64,000 nucleotides of DNA from Xenorhabdus beddingii (GCF_002127545.1 NZ_MUBK01000003.1:124001-188000); one strand, 5' to 3'; shown: positions 10,708 through 21,830, counted from the stretch's first letter. Numbers and translations are program-made. Notes: a model not told the origin generated them from the letters alone.

Positions 10708-10779
10708 TTATCGAAAACAGGTCATCGATAACAGGTTATCGAAAACATGTTATCAAAAATAGTATCATCGAAAATATTG
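10708..10779. repeat. Five degenerate 14-15 base tandem repeats upstream of yajC
   Basis: Successive units read TTATCGAAAACAGG, TCATCGATAACAGG, TTATCGAAAACATG, TTATCAAAAATAGTA and TCATCGAAAATATTG. They begin 17 bases before the yajC start and fill most of the tgt-yajC gap. The function is unknown. Confidence 0.75.
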
Positions 10780-10807
10780 TTTGCCGAAAATCGGCAATGG
10801 CTAGATC

Positions 10808-10846
10808 AAAAACCAGCCCGATATGCTACACATATTGAGGCTGGTT
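10808..10846 (-). terminator. Terminator after tgt
   Basis: On the minus strand, AACCAGCC pairs with GGCTGGTT around a 23-base loop that has its own ATGTG/CATAT pairing, and a T-run follows. It lies directly after the tgt stop, so tgt and yajC-secDF may be separate or attenuated transcripts here. Confidence 0.7.
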
Positions 10847-10858
10847 AGTCACGCCAAA

Positions 10859-11983
<1,125 letters not shown>

Positions 11984-12278
11984 TTAACCTCCAGACATCA
12001 GAAAAACAGTCTGATGCGATACATAAACCGCACATTCTAATGGCTAATTAAGCCACTGTACACGCCAGCCTCACAATATACGGTATGTCAAATTTTGCGA
12101 TTTTTTGTGCCATTTATCCTTTTTAGTACCACCGTTTTGAGACAGCACCCAATCACCCATTGTGGCGGCCACGTAAATTCACGTGATCCATTGACGCTAT
12201 TCCATTCCATCGCCCACTTTTCACACTTTCACCCTGCAAGGTACTCAGGCCGCTTAGAAAGTTCATGTTTAGATCCCC
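11984..12278. other. Gap upstream of tgt, no gene seen
   Basis: This stretch separates tgt from the Doc toxin gene. It has a short CATCAG/CTGATG hairpin next to the tgt ribosome-binding site (about 11996-12016) and otherwise no family-like reading frame. It must hold the tgt promoter, since the toxin operon upstream ends in its own terminator. Confidence 0.5.
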
Positions 12279-12303
12279 AAAAAAAGGCCGCATAAGCGAC
12301 CTT
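12279..12303 (-). terminator. Terminator of the Phd/Doc-type operon
   Basis: On the minus strand AAGGTCGC and GCGGCCTT pair (one G-T) around TTAT and are followed by seven T. It lies about 36 bases after the toxin stop. Confidence 0.7.
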
Positions 12304-12338
12304 GTGTGAATCATCGAGGGTGGAATGGTGATAAAAAT

Positions 12339-12749
12339 TTATGAACCATAGCCAGCAATGGTATCTTCTAAAAGCTCATTGCGATAGTTAGATAAAATCT
12401 TTAACACGAAAGCAGTATTATCACAATCTGCCTCGCCAATAGCTGCCAATATTGTCAGTTTCACTAGCTCAAATGACGCATTAAGTTCAAAATCATTAAG
12501 TATCAAGAATACACTAGCTGCCTGAAAAGCAGTCCGTTTATTTGCATCGTTGAAAGCGTGCGCTTTAGCTATTGCTATCAAATACATAGCCGCAAACTTA
12601 AAGACATCTTCGCACTCTTCATAATCTCTCAACGTTTCAATACGGGATAAGGCTCCCTCAAGCCTACCAATATCAGGTATTCCGCTATTGGGAAGCGTTG
12701 ATCTCTGGATTTCAATAACTTCTTCCACTGAAAGAAATCGAATATCCAT
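12339..12749 (-). CDS. doc: Fic-fold Doc-type toxin
   Basis: A 136-residue protein of the Doc branch of the Fic family. The active-site motif is complete: His64-Ala-Phe66-Asn-Asp68-Ala-Asn70-Lys71-Arg72. The Lys in place of the Gly of classical Fic AMPylases is typical of Doc, which phosphorylates elongation factor EF-Tu and blocks translation. The start ATG shares a base with the stop of the upstream antitoxin (TAATG), a standard toxin-antitoxin arrangement. The pair interrupts the usual queA-tgt adjacency, which suggests insertion. The motif is clear; toxicity is inferred. Confidence 0.88.
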   Translation of the reverse strand: MDIRFLSVEEVIEIQRSTLPNSGIPDIGRLEGALSRIETLRDYEECEDVFKFAAMYLIAIAKAHAFNDANKRTAFQAASVFLILNDFELNASFELVKLTILAAIGEADCDNTAFVLKILSNYRNELLEDTIAGYGS

Positions 12750-12928
12750 TATTTATCTTCCAGCGCCTTAATAATGGCTGCATATTTCGTTTGAGTATGC
12801 GACAGAGCATCTTTAAATTTTTTGGCGCTGATGTTGATAGGCTTAGCTACATCAGCCGCGTCACCATTCCTAATCAACTCTGAGTTATCAGATTGCTCTA
12901 TCTTTTTGATAACGTTAATTCTTTCCAT
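12749..12928 (-). CDS. Probable antitoxin partner of Doc
   Basis: A 59-residue hydrophilic protein directly upstream of doc and overlapping it by one base. I start it at the ATG at 12928, behind AGAGAGG; an upstream extension is hydrophobic and unlikely. The C-terminal half (about residues 33-59, 'ISAKKFKDALSHTQTKYAAIIKALEDK') is helical and charged, as expected for a toxin-neutralising segment. I do not see a convincing Phd DNA-binding domain, so the N-terminus may be of another type. Its role is inferred from position and size. Confidence 0.75.
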   Translation of the reverse strand: MERINVIKKIEQSDNSELIRNGDAADVAKPINISAKKFKDALSHTQTKYAAIIKALEDK

Positions 12929-13163
12929 ATGCACCTCTCTTTCTGTATATGTACAGGTTAGCAGCATCAATACAGCAGTCAACGTACATAATCATGATGA
13001 AACCGGACTAGTCATGCCATCCGTGAATTGGTAATGAGAATACATTAATCGGCGAATAGTTAGCCAACTATAGCGGCGTTGTCACATTTTTGGCACAGGT
13101 CGATAGTGACATCAGCCAGCAACAGCATTTACAGCTGTTAACCGGCTGAGATGACGATTATTT

Positions 13164-14249
13164 TTATTTCGACACCGTTTCTTTTGATGCCATTCTATTG
13201 CGACTAATAAACATCGCATCACCATAACTAAAAAAGCGATATTTTTCCGTAACCGCTGATTGATAGGCGCTCATGGTATTTTTATAACCGGCGAACGCAG
13301 AAACCAACATGATAAGGGTGGATTCTGGCAGGTGGAAATTGGTAATCAGTGCGTCTACAACCTGATATTCAAAACCTGGATAGATAAAGATCTGGGTATC
13401 ATCAAAAAAGGGCGCAATAATTCCATCCTGGCAAGCTCTGGCGGCACTTTCCAGTGAGCGGACTGAGGTTGTTCCCACCGCAATGACTTTGTTGCCACGC
13501 GCTTTACATGCCAGTACAGCATCCACGACATTCTGCGGCACTTCAGCATATTCAGCATGCATGACATGATCTTCGATGGTTTCCACCCGCACAGGCTGGA
13601 AAGTACCGGCACCAACGTGCAAGGTAACAAAGGCCATCTCAATGCCTTTTTCGCGCAACGCAGCCAACAGGGGTTCATCGAAATGCAGCCCGGCCGTCGG
13701 GGCAGCCACTGCACCGGGGCGCTCATTATAGACGGTCTGATATAACTCACGATCGGCGTCTTCATCAGGACGGGCGATATAAGGAGGCAGTGGCATATGA
13801 CCAATCTGATCCAAAATGGTCAATACGTCACGATCATCATCAAAACGAATCTCAAACAACGTATCATGGCGCGCCAGCATCGTTGCTTTGATGCCCCGAT
13901 TTTCACCAAGAACATCTTCGCCAAGGATCAGAGCGGCACCTGCTTTCGGTGCCTTGGAAGCACGAACATGAGCAAGTACTCGCTTATTATCCAGCATCCT
14001 TTCAACTAACACTTCCAATTTTCCACCGGTCGCTTTGCGGCCAAACAGGCGCGCAGGAATGACGCGGGTATTATTGAAAACCAACAGATCACCGGTTTCC
14101 AGTTTATCCAGCACATCAGTAAAAATACCGTGCGTCAGCTCTCCGGTTTCACCATCAAGGGAAAGCAGCCGGCAAGCACTTCGCTGCGGCTGGGGATAGT
14201 GAGCAATCAGCTCTTCTGGCAGTTCAAATGTAAAATCAGCGACACGCAT
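13164..14249 (-). CDS. queA: S-adenosylmethionine:tRNA ribosyltransferase-isomerase
   Basis: A 361-residue enzyme that adds the epoxycyclopentane ring to preQ1-34 in tRNA, the step after Tgt. The sequence follows E. coli QueA closely: '[19 protein letters not shown]', '[19 protein letters not shown]', '[17 protein letters not shown]', '[11 protein letters not shown]', '[12 protein letters not shown]'. The ATG at 14249 matches the family start; a TTG at 14267 would add six residues and lies against a 15-base T-run on this strand. Its own ribosome-binding site is weak. It is divergent from acpH. Confidence 0.94.
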   Translation of the reverse strand: MRVADFTFELPEELIAHYPQPQRSACRLLSLDGETGELTHGIFTDVLDKLETGDLLVFNNTRVIPARLFGRKATGGKLEVLVERMLDNKRVLAHVRASKAPKAGAALILGEDVLGENRGIKATMLARHDTLFEIRFDDDRDVLTILDQIGHMPLPPYIARPDEDADRELYQTVYNERPGAVAAPTAGLHFDEPLLAALREKGIEMAFVTLHVGAGTFQPVRVETIEDHVMHAEYAEVPQNVVDAVLACKARGNKVIAVGTTSVRSLESAARACQDGIIAPFFDDTQIFIYPGFEYQVVDALITNFHLPESTLIMLVSAFAGYKNTMSAYQSAVTEKYRFFSYGDAMFISRNRMASKETVSK

Positions 14250-14265
14250 TTTATCTGTATCATTC

Positions 14266-14280
14266 AAAAAAAAAAAAAAA
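14266..14280. repeat. Run of 15 A just upstream of queA
   Basis: Fifteen consecutive A on the plus strand (T on the queA strand) begin 17 bases before the queA start, inside the queA-acpH promoter region. Such runs slip easily during replication or transcription and can vary between isolates; assembly error in length is also possible. Confidence 0.8.
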
Positions 14281-14361
14281 CAGGCGGACTAGTCTAGTGC
14301 TGCAAACGCAAGGGTGCAACAAAGAAGCACCCAGTTTAACGATTTACGGTATACTCCCACT

Positions 14362-14949
14362 ATGAATTTTCTCGCACACCTTCATTTAGCTGCATTATCG
14401 GAAAGTTCCTTATTGGGCAATTTGATGGCGGATTTTGTCCGTGGCTCTCCAGAAGGACTATTCAGTTCCGACATTGCGGCGGGTATCCGTATGCACCGTC
14501 GGGTAGACACTCTGACGGACACACACCCGCTTGTCATAGAAGCACGTAACTTGTTTCGTTGCGAGTATCGCCGCGTTGCCCCGATTACCCTTGATATTAT
14601 CTGGGATCACTTTCTTTCCCGACATTGGGGCAAAGTTGAAACAAGCTGCTCTCTGCCTGAATTTGTCAATTTTGCCCGCAGTAATATAGAACCTTACCTT
14701 GGTTCAACTCCCGAAAAGTTCCAAGAATTGAACCGCTATCTTTGGTCACAAAATTTGCTCATCCGCTATGCGGATATGTCGTGTATTGCCCATGTATTAC
14801 AAGGCATGGCACTCAGGCGCCCGAAATTATCCGCGCTGGCAGGTTCATATCAGGATATAGAAAATCATTATCTTGATTTTGAAGCGCTATTTTTGCGGTT
14901 CTATCCACAAATGATGGCATTGGCATCCAGCAAACGACTGCTTGACTGA
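14362..14949 (+). CDS. acpH: Acyl carrier protein phosphodiesterase
   Basis: A 195-residue HD-type hydrolase that removes the 4'-phosphopantetheine arm from acyl carrier protein. '[10 protein letters not shown]', '[14 protein letters not shown]', '[16 protein letters not shown]' and 'WDHFLSRHW' carry the conserved His/Asp residues. The ATG at 14362 matches the E. coli start and a 16-residue upstream extension is rejected. It is divergent from queA, as in E. coli. Confidence 0.93.
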   Translation: MNFLAHLHLAALSESSLLGNLMADFVRGSPEGLFSSDIAAGIRMHRRVDTLTDTHPLVIEARNLFRCEYRRVAPITLDIIWDHFLSRHWGKVETSCSLPEFVNFARSNIEPYLGSTPEKFQELNRYLWSQNLLIRYADMSCIAHVLQGMALRRPKLSALAGSYQDIENHYLDFEALFLRFYPQMMALASSKRLLD

Positions 14950-15032
14950 ATAAGAAAATGGCCCAGAGCCTTGCACTTTTTTCAAATAGTTTTATCTTAT
15001 GTGGAACAAAAGGAATTAAAAACAGATTATTG

Positions 15033-15069
15033 ATAGGTAATACCTATTATAACAATTGGTATTTTATCC
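15033..15069 (+). promoter_or_regulatory. OxyR-like site upstream of the peroxiredoxin gene
   Basis: ATAG-N7-CTAT-N7-ATTG-N7-ATCC follows the spacing of the OxyR consensus (ATAG-N7-CTAT twice); the first half is exact, the second degenerate. A possible promoter, TTGGTA at 15056-15061, 16 bases, TATACC at 15078-15083, overlaps its downstream end, an arrangement suited to activation. Predicted by eye. Confidence 0.5.
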
Positions 15070-15146
15070 TTTATTGCTATACCCTAATTCCTTATGCTGT
15101 AACCCGTTTTTACATAACCCCCCTTTAAAAATCACAGGAGTCAATT

Positions 15147-15749
15147 ATGGTTTTAGTAACCCGCCAAGCCCCTGACTTTACAGCTGCTGCAGTTCTCGGT
15201 AACGGTGAAATCGTTAATAATTTCAATCTGAAAAAACACCTGAATGGCCGTCCTGCTGTTATTTTCTTCTGGCCAATGGATTTCACTTTTGTTTGCCCTT
15301 CTGAGCTGATCGCTTTCGATCACCGCTATGAAGAATTCCAGAAACGTGGTGTTGAAGTCATCGGCGTTTCTTTCGACTCTGAATTCGTTCACAACGCATG
15401 GCGTAAAACCCCAATCAGCGAAGGTGGCATCGGCGAAGTCAAATATCCCATGGTTGCTGACATCAAACGTGACATCATGAAAGCCTACGGCATTGAGCAC
15501 CCAGAAGCTGGCGTTGCCCTGCGTGGTTCTTTCCTGGTGGACAAAAATGGTGTTGTTCGTCATCAAGTTGTCAACGATCTGCCACTGGGCCGTAACATCG
15601 ATGAGATAGTACGTATGGTTGACGCTCTGCAATTCCACGAAGAACACGGCGAAGTTTGTCCTGCACAATGGGCAAAAGGTCAGGAAGGTATGGGCGCTTC
15701 ACCTGAAGGCGTAGCAAAATACCTGACCAAAAACGCGGATAAACTGTAA
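15147..15749 (+). CDS. 2-Cys peroxiredoxin (AhpC/TSA family)
   Basis: A 200-residue thiol peroxidase that reduces hydrogen peroxide and organic peroxides. The peroxidatic cysteine is in 'FFWPMDFTFVCPSELIAFD' (about residue 50) and the resolving cysteine in 'EEHGEVCPAQW' (about residue 171), so it is a typical 2-Cys enzyme close to TsaA/AhpC-like proteins. AGGAG precedes the ATG at 15147, and the gene is monocistronic, with a strong terminator after it. The OxyR-like site upstream fits oxidative-stress control. Confidence 0.93.
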   Translation: MVLVTRQAPDFTAAAVLGNGEIVNNFNLKKHLNGRPAVIFFWPMDFTFVCPSELIAFDHRYEEFQKRGVEVIGVSFDSEFVHNAWRKTPISEGGIGEVKYPMVADIKRDIMKAYGIEHPEAGVALRGSFLVDKNGVVRHQVVNDLPLGRNIDEIVRMVDALQFHEEHGEVCPAQWAKGQEGMGASPEGVAKYLTKNADKL

Positions 15750-15799
15750 TATTCTTCGATATTCAGCATGTTAATAACATCATGTTATTGACCCCGCCA

Positions 15800-15826
15800 A
15801 ACCAGCCGCCTGTCGGCTGGTTTTTT
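15800..15826 (+). terminator. Terminator after the peroxiredoxin gene
   Basis: Perfect stem AACCAGCCG/CGGCTGGTT with a 5-base loop and a T-run, 50 bases after the stop. Confidence 0.92.
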
Positions 15827-15973
15827 CTTCCCCGAAAAAAACATCAAGCTGCGCACAAAAAATCACCTTTCCAAAATCCTGAGCTTTAGATAAGGTAAAT
15901 TACATCTTTCTAACAAAAAAATTACAACCCATTGAGTCTCTCCACGATAGACTCGCGTTCAGGAGAACAACAC

Positions 15974-17737
15974 ATGTTAAAAGCATGGAAAATTCCATTT
16001 ATAGCAGTAACCCTCCTTGTTGCCTCCCCACTTTATGCCGCCACTGAATCGGCGGTTGAAGCCAAACAGGGCATGGTTGTCAGTTCACAACATCTGGCTT
16101 CACAAGCTGGCATCGAGATCCTCAAACTAGGCGGGAACGCCATTGACGCCGCCGTTGCTGTCGGCTATGCCCAGGCGGTCGTCAACCCTTGCTGTGGCAA
16201 CATAGGCGGAGGTGGATTTATGACCATTCATCTCGCCAATGGCAAGGATACCTTCATTAACTTCCGTGAAACCGCTCCCGCCGCCGCCAGCGCTGATATG
16301 TATCTGGATAAGAACGGTAATGTCATCAAAGATGCCAGCCTGTACGGATATAAAGCGGTTGGTGTACCCGGAACCGTCATGGGATTTGACGCGGCATTAA
16401 AAAAATACGGCACCCTGTCCCGGGAACAAGTCATGGCCCCAGCCATTAAGCTGGCGCGTGAAGGCTATATCCTGACCCGGGGTGATACCGATATTCTGGA
16501 CACCACTGTTAAGCGTTTCGCCCAAGATCCAGAAGCCGCCCGTATTTTCCTGCGCAAAGATGGGACACCATTCAAACCGGGAGACAGGCTCATTCAATCC
16601 GATTTAGCCAACACGCTGGAAATGATTGCCAAACAGGGGCCGGATGCTTTTTATCACGGTAAAATTCCCCAACGGGTTGAAGAGATGTCAAAAAAATCAG
16701 GGGGAATTATCACAGCCGCCGATTTTGCTAACTTCTCTATCACAGAGACAGCGCCTGTCACCTGTAGCTATCGCGGCTATAAGTTCATCTCTTCCCCACC
16801 GCCCAGCTCTGGTGGTGTCACATTATGCGAAATATTGAACATTGTTGAAGGTTATGACCTTAAATCCATGGGATTCAATTCCGCCGCTTATATTCACACA
16901 TTGACAGAAGCCATGCGTCACGCCTATATGGATAGAAATACCTATCTGGGCGATCCGGCATTTATTAATAACCCTCTCGATCGGCTGTTGAGCAAAAGCT
17001 ACGCAGCATCTATCCGAAAAGAGATCCAACCCAACAAAGCCACTCCATCAGTCAATGTCCAGCCTGGCGTTGGCCTTCATGAAAAGCCAGAAACCACGCA
17101 TTACTCCGTCGTGGATAAAGCAGGAAACGCGGTATCAACCACTTATACCATTAATGGGCGCTTTGGCGCTGTCGTCATTGCCCCGGGAACCGGCTTTTTC
17201 CTGAATGATGAAATGGACGATTTCACAACGAAAATAGGTGAGAAGAACCTGTATGGATTAGTACAAGGTGCCACTAACTCCATCGCCCCCGGTAAGCGCC
17301 CACTATCATCAATGAGTCCGACACTCGTGACCAAAGACAATAAAATCTTTCTGGTCTTGGGGTCTCCGGGAGGTTCGCGCATTATCTCCATCACGCTACA
17401 GAGTGCCCTGAATATCATCGACTTCAATATGCCACCACAAGAAGCCGTCAATAGCCCGCGTATCCACCATCAATGGCTACCTGATGAGGTCTATTATGAG
17501 CAACGAGGGCTGTCGAAAGATACTCTGAATTTACTGGAAAAAATGGGTTACAAAATGGTGGAACAAACACCATGGGGAGCGACGGAACTCATTATGATTG
17601 GGTTACCGGGCGCAGCCGGTGTCACTCCGGTTGACTCATCGGGCAATGATTCAGCCGTATCAGGCATTATTCGTGAAGGTTACATCTACGGTTCCAATGA
17701 TGTACGAAGACCTGCCGGTGCTGCTATTGGTTACTGA
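15974..17737 (+). CDS. ggt: Gamma-glutamyltransferase, periplasmic
   Basis: A 587-residue N-terminal-nucleophile hydrolase that cleaves glutathione and other gamma-glutamyl compounds. A signal peptide occupies about residues 1-21 ('MLKAWKIPFIAVTLLVASPLYA'). The autocleavage site is at 'KPETTHYSVVDKAGNAVSTTYT', whose first Thr of TTHYS becomes the catalytic N-terminus of the small subunit; 'GNIGGGGFMTIHL' and 'LSSMSPTLV' are also conserved. The ATG at 15974 follows AGGAGAACAACAC. With pcp and the 5-oxoproline transporter it suggests glutamate/cysteine salvage from peptides, but the genes are not one operon. Confidence 0.94.
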   Translation: MLKAWKIPFIAVTLLVASPLYAATESAVEAKQGMVVSSQHLASQAGIEILKLGGNAIDAAVAVGYAQAVVNPCCGNIGGGGFMTIHLANGKDTFINFRETAPAAASADMYLDKNGNVIKDASLYGYKAVGVPGTVMGFDAALKKYGTLSREQVMAPAIKLAREGYILTRGDTDILDTTVKRFAQDPEAARIFLRKDGTPFKPGDRLIQSDLANTLEMIAKQGPDAFYHGKIPQRVEEMSKKSGGIITAADFANFSITETAPVTCSYRGYKFISSPPPSSGGVTLCEILNIVEGYDLKSMGFNSAAYIHTLTEAMRHAYMDRNTYLGDPAFINNPLDRLLSKSYAASIRKEIQPNKATPSVNVQPGVGLHEKPETTHYSVVDKAGNAVSTTYTINGRFGAVVIAPGTGFFLNDEMDDFTTKIGEKNLYGLVQGATNSIAPGKRPLSSMSPTLVTKDNKIFLVLGSPGGSRIISITLQSALNIIDFNMPPQEAVNSPRIHHQWLPDEVYYEQRGLSKDTLNLLEKMGYKMVEQTPWGATELIMIGLPGAAGVTPVDSSGNDSAVSGIIREGYIYGSNDVRRPAGAAIGY

Positions 17738-17751
17738 TCCAACCTAAATCA

Positions 17752-17785
17752 ATAAGGGCAGGCTGCTTTAGCAGCCCGCCCTTAT
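17752..17785. terminator. Bidirectional terminator between ggt and brnQ
   Basis: A long stem, ATAAGGGC plus GGCTGC pairing with GCAGCC plus GCCCTTAT around TTTA with one internal A/C mismatch, lies between the convergent ggt and brnQ genes. Confidence 0.85.
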
Positions 17786-17845
17786 CATTTGTCATCAACG
17801 CAGCCATGAAGCCAGCGGATAACCGCCACCGCTTACACTTTGCTT

Positions 17846-19186
17846 CTACTTTTCTTCATGCTGTGCTTCATACTTTGGGAGTTTTACGCCCCCGATAAGG
17901 CGGTCATAGATCGCACACACAGCCGCAGTCAGCAAAGTAGGCAGCAACCACGCCAACCCTTGGTCTGCCAAGGGCAGATGTTTCGCCCATTCTGGCAGTA
18001 AGTGAGTCAAGTATTCAGAAGATTTTACTGCGTCCAAAATCCCAAACAGCAAGCTAATCAACATCGCTGGAGCGAGAATACGCGAGAAATTATGCCACCA
18101 GTTTATGCTAAAACTCAGCAATACCAACACAATACATGGCGGGTAAATCGCCGTCAGCACTGGAATTGAGAACTTAATCAAGTGACTCAGGCCCAGATTA
18201 GACACCAACATGGAAAAAGTGCCCAAAATCAGCACAAGAGTCCGATAAGACAACGGCACGTAACGGCTGAAAAATTCAGCGCAAGCACAAGTCAGACCAA
18301 CAGCGGTGACCATACAAGCAATGAAAATCAGTACCGCAAGGAAGAAACTGCCGTAGTTACCAAAAACATTTTGGACATAAGCATGCAGGATCACGGCGCC
18401 ATTTTCAGCGGCCGGTACTAATGTACCGCTACTTTCCCCCAGCTTGAACAAGGAGAGATACACAAGCGCCAAACCCAGACCGGCAATCAAGCCTGCCCAC
18501 ATGGTATAACGAGTCAGCAAAGAAGACGCTTCAACCCCTCTGGAACGAGCCGCATTGACAATAACAATGCCAAACACCATCGCGCCCAAGGTATCCATCG
18601 TCAAATAGCCATTGACAAAACCATTTGAGAATGGGGTTTCCTTATAGGTTGCAACCGCTTGAATAGGTTCGCCCGCAGGCCACAGCACAGCGGCGACACC
18701 CAGAATTGCCAGTGCCAGAATTTTGATTGGAGCCAGTATATGCCCGACGTTATCCAGCAGTTTGCCCGGATACAGCGAAATCAAAATCACCAGTGCAAAA
18801 TAAACCACACTGTAGATAAACAGAGGAAGTTCACCCGCCCCGGTCAAGGGTGCGATGCCCAATTCAAATGAAACCGTAGCCGTTCTGGGCGTGGCAAATA
18901 GCGGGCCGACAGCCAGATAGCAAACCGTCGCCAGAACCAAACCTGCCGTTTTACCGATAGGTGAGCTGAGTGCCTCAATACCCCCACCGACTTTTGCCAA
19001 AGCAATGACAGTAATGACGGGTAAGCCAACTGCGGTTAGCAAAAAGCCAACTGCTGCGATCCAAACATGTTCTCCAGCCTGCAAGCCAACCATAGGCGGA
19101 AAAATAATATTTCCCGCACCAACGAACAAGGCAAAAGTCATAAAGCCTAATGCCCAAATATCCTTAGATGATAAACGGTATGCCAT
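17846..19186 (-). CDS. brnQ: Branched-chain amino acid transporter BrnQ
   Basis: A 446-residue LIVCS-family sodium-coupled importer of leucine, isoleucine and valine with about 12 membrane segments. '[19 protein letters not shown]' followed by '[18 protein letters not shown]', and '[15 protein letters not shown]', are diagnostic. I start at the ATG at 19186, which gives the E. coli-like N-terminus; 39 upstream in-frame residues are not family-like. It lies downstream of phoBR on the same strand, the E. coli order, with a 490-base gap. Confidence 0.94.
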   Translation of the reverse strand: MAYRLSSKDIWALGFMTFALFVGAGNIIFPPMVGLQAGEHVWIAAVGFLLTAVGLPVITVIALAKVGGGIEALSSPIGKTAGLVLATVCYLAVGPLFATPRTATVSFELGIAPLTGAGELPLFIYSVVYFALVILISLYPGKLLDNVGHILAPIKILALAILGVAAVLWPAGEPIQAVATYKETPFSNGFVNGYLTMDTLGAMVFGIVIVNAARSRGVEASSLLTRYTMWAGLIAGLGLALVYLSLFKLGESSGTLVPAAENGAVILHAYVQNVFGNYGSFFLAVLIFIACMVTAVGLTCACAEFFSRYVPLSYRTLVLILGTFSMLVSNLGLSHLIKFSIPVLTAIYPPCIVLVLLSFSINWWHNFSRILAPAMLISLLFGILDAVKSSEYLTHLLPEWAKHLPLADQGLAWLLPTLLTAAVCAIYDRLIGGVKLPKYEAQHEEK

Positions 19187-19610
19187 AATGATTGTTAATA
19201 TATTGTTGCCAAAAGAATTGCATGTACGATAGTAATTATCGCAAACACTTGAATTTTCACTGGCGAGACCGAATTCTGCTTGCACAGTCAGTGAGGAACA
19301 CAATATTCACTGATAGACGAAACATACAGAATGATAGTGGTAATTACAGCTAGAATCGCCAACAACTGCCCCCAAGTAAAACTTTTATAGCGTCAAAAGG
19401 CAAGCGGCAAACCAAAAACCAGAACAATATTCCAAACTAATTTTTAAAATCAGTGATTATGGTTATCTATCATTGAATACACACTATATGATTTGTATTT
19501 TTTGCCCTCATATTGATTAATTAATCATTTTTTCCGTATGACTACCATTAAATTGCTTATTTTTTAGTTAAACTTTTTCTCAATGAAATGGCAAAATCGT
19601 AGGACGCTTA

Positions 19611-19637
19611 CTGACTCCCCGCAGTGTGGGGAGTCAG
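19611..19637. terminator. Hairpin after phoR in the phoR-brnQ gap
   Basis: A perfect 10-base-pair stem CTGACTCCCC/GGGGAGTCAG with a 7-base loop, 39 bases after the phoR stop. There is no T-run on the phoR strand, so it may be a processing or Rho-assisted signal. The rest of the 19187-19675 gap is A+T-rich, must hold the brnQ promoter, and shows no gene. Confidence 0.5.
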
Positions 19638-19675
19638 GGATCTTCGGAATTTCAGTCTGTCACTATGATGAAAAC

Positions 19676-20968
19676 TTATTGAGTTGAAACGATAAGTCTG
19701 GGAGCCAAGAGAAAGCTAAAAGTAGACCCCTTACCCAGCTCACTGGAAATATCGAGATGGGTATTGTAGTGATGCAATGCATGTTTCACTATCGCCAGCC
19801 CAAGCCCACTTCCGCCTGTTTGCCGCGAACGGGCACGGTCAACACGATAAAAACGTTCTGTCAGGCGTGGTAAATGTTCTGCACTCATTCCTTCACCATT
19901 GTCTTCCACTTTAAACAGCGCGCCTTGGGCAACATTTTGCCAACTGACCACGATGCGGGTTCCCGCAGGAGTATGTCTAATGGAGTTATAGACCAGATTG
20001 GACATTGCACTACGCAGTTGCTCTTCATTACCAAACACTTTCAGTTTTTCATCAACCTTAAATAGGATGTCATACTGATTATTCCCCAAAGCCAGCGTTT
20101 CCTGCTGCAATAATTTCAACATAGCAGGGACATCAACCACTTCACTCATATCCACTTGTGGCCCTGCTTCAATTTTAGAGAGATGCAACAGTTGTTTAAC
20201 CAGACCATCCATTCTCAGTATCTGTTCCTGCATCGTACTGATTGCCTTCTGGTTTACCTCACTGCCGAGAACCTGATCCTGCATCATCTCCAAATAACCT
20301 TGCAGTACCGTCAGTGGCGTTCTGAGTTCATGGCTGACATTAGCGAAAAAGTCCCGTCTGGAATTTTCCAACAATCTTTTTTGAGTAATATCACGCACCA
20401 CCATCAATAACTGTCTTTCTGAATAGGGCATGACCCGGAACTCCATCATATTGCCGTTATTCAGTTCAATGGTTAAAGGGCGGGAAAAATCATTTGCCGT
20501 GATATAACGGCTGAAATCAGGATAACGGAGTAGATTGAAAATATGCTGACCATTATCCTCCGGCCAGCGGAACCCAAGTAAATGCTGTGCCAGACGGTTA
20601 CACCAGAAAATATTGCCTTCTGTGGTCATCATCACAATCGCATCCGGTAGTGACTCAGCACCACTGCGAAAACGCTTGATCAATAATGCGAGTTCACGCC
20701 GCCGTTTACGGTTGCGCTGCTGCATCTGATAAATGCCGTAAAAGATGGGTTCCCATCCGCCATATCCCATTGGAGGCAACGTGCTGCGATCCAACCATAA
20801 CCAATAGGATAATTTCAGAAGATTATAGCTATGCCATACCAGAGCCAAAAACAGCGCGATAACTAATAACCAAGCCAGATGACCAACAAAAAGAGACAAA
20901 ATGACGGCGGGCAAACAGAACAGCACGAGGCCCGATACCAACTTTTTCCACGACAAACGCTCAAGCAC
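19676..20968 (-). CDS. phoR: Phosphate regulon sensor histidine kinase PhoR
   Basis: A 430-residue inner-membrane kinase. Two apolar segments at about residues 10-46, a PAS domain (about 100-195), the phospho-acceptor motif '[19 protein letters not shown]' with His213, and an ATPase domain with 'NSIRHTP', 'VEDNGEGM' and '[14 protein letters not shown]'. It lacks a large periplasmic loop, as known for PhoR, which senses phosphate through PstSCAB-PhoU. It follows phoB on the minus strand after about 90 bases. Confidence 0.96.
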   Translation of the reverse strand: MLERLSWKKLVSGLVLFCLPAVILSLFVGHLAWLLVIALFLALVWHSYNLLKLSYWLWLDRSTLPPMGYGGWEPIFYGIYQMQQRNRKRRRELALLIKRFRSGAESLPDAIVMMTTEGNIFWCNRLAQHLLGFRWPEDNGQHIFNLLRYPDFSRYITANDFSRPLTIELNNGNMMEFRVMPYSERQLLMVVRDITQKRLLENSRRDFFANVSHELRTPLTVLQGYLEMMQDQVLGSEVNQKAISTMQEQILRMDGLVKQLLHLSKIEAGPQVDMSEVVDVPAMLKLLQQETLALGNNQYDILFKVDEKLKVFGNEEQLRSAMSNLVYNSIRHTPAGTRIVVSWQNVAQGALFKVEDNGEGMSAEHLPRLTERFYRVDRARSRQTGGSGLGLAIVKHALHHYNTHLDISSELGKGSTFSFLLAPRLIVSTQ

Positions 20969-21059
20969 GCTATTTTCTCCGGTACGAAAACGGTTTTACC
21001 CGAAACGACGGTTTCCCCAAACCCACGACTTTATTTACCCCGTTTATTTACCCAAACCA

Positions 21060-21749
21060 TCAATAGCGGGTAGAGAAACGATAGCCTGTACCACGAACAG
21101 TCTGCACCATTTTATCGTGCCTGCCGGCTTCCAACGCTTTACGCAAGCGCCGGATATGGACATCAACCGTGCGATCTTCCACATAAACATTCGTTCCCCA
21201 CACATAATTGAGTAGCTGCTCCCGGCTATACACACGCTCCGGATGCGTCATAAAAAAGTGGAGCAGTTTGAACTCGGTCGGACCCATTTCCAAATCCTGC
21301 CCCTGACTGGAAACTCGGTGAGAAACCGGGTCCAGTATCAACCCATCCATCTCAATGACATCTTCGGCTTCTATGGGCGAAATGCGTCGCAGAACCGCCT
21401 TGACACGGGCAATCAATTCCTTGGGTGAAAAAGGCTTAGTGATATAGTCATCAGCGCCGACATCAAGGCCACGCACCCGATCTTCTTCTTCTGTGCGAGC
21501 GGTTACCATAATGACTGGGATCGCCCGGGTATTACTATCCCGCCTGATCTGCTTAATAAGCTGTATTCCTGAACCACCGGGAAGCATCCAATCCAATAAC
21601 ACTAAATCAGGATAAGGCTCTGACAAACGCTTTATTGCCGAATCATAATCTCCAGCTTCAACGGTCTGATACCCGTTTTGCTCAAGTACAAAACAAACCA
21701 TTTCACGAATCGGTACTTCATCTTCAACGACCAAAATACGTTTAACCAT
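21060..21749 (-). CDS. phoB: Phosphate regulon response regulator PhoB
   Basis: A 229-residue OmpR-family regulator: receiver domain with the phospho-acceptor Asp53 in '[13 protein letters not shown]' and the conserved Lys in '[13 protein letters not shown]', then a winged-helix DNA-binding domain ('[23 protein letters not shown]', '[14 protein letters not shown]'). The ATG at 21749 gives the E. coli-like '[11 protein letters not shown]' start. It is divergent from sbcDC and is preceded by a Pho box, so it is autoregulated. Confidence 0.97.
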   Translation of the reverse strand: MVKRILVVEDEVPIREMVCFVLEQNGYQTVEAGDYDSAIKRLSEPYPDLVLLDWMLPGGSGIQLIKQIRRDSNTRAIPVIMVTARTEEEDRVRGLDVGADDYITKPFSPKELIARVKAVLRRISPIEAEDVIEMDGLILDPVSHRVSSQGQDLEMGPTEFKLLHFFMTHPERVYSREQLLNYVWGTNVYVEDRTVDVHIRRLRKALEAGRHDKMVQTVRGTGYRFSTRY

Positions 21750-21803
21750 GGCTAATCCTGTCAATATTATTGAAGTCAGCAACATTTACTTTAAGTCATT
21801 ATG

Positions 21804-21830
21804 CGTCAATTTTATGACAATTTTATGAAA
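21804..21830 (-). promoter_or_regulatory. Pho box upstream of phoB
   Basis: On the minus strand the site contains TTTCATAAAA then TTGTCATAAAA then TTGACG, i.e. repeated 7-base TGTCATA-like units separated by 4 A/T-rich bases, very close to the E. coli phoB Pho box. It lies 55-81 bases before the phoB start. Confidence 0.85.

Noticed and set aside
15153-15668. 171-codon antisense frame opposite the peroxiredoxin gene
   Set aside because: It is a shadow of a highly conserved gene; no family resemblance.
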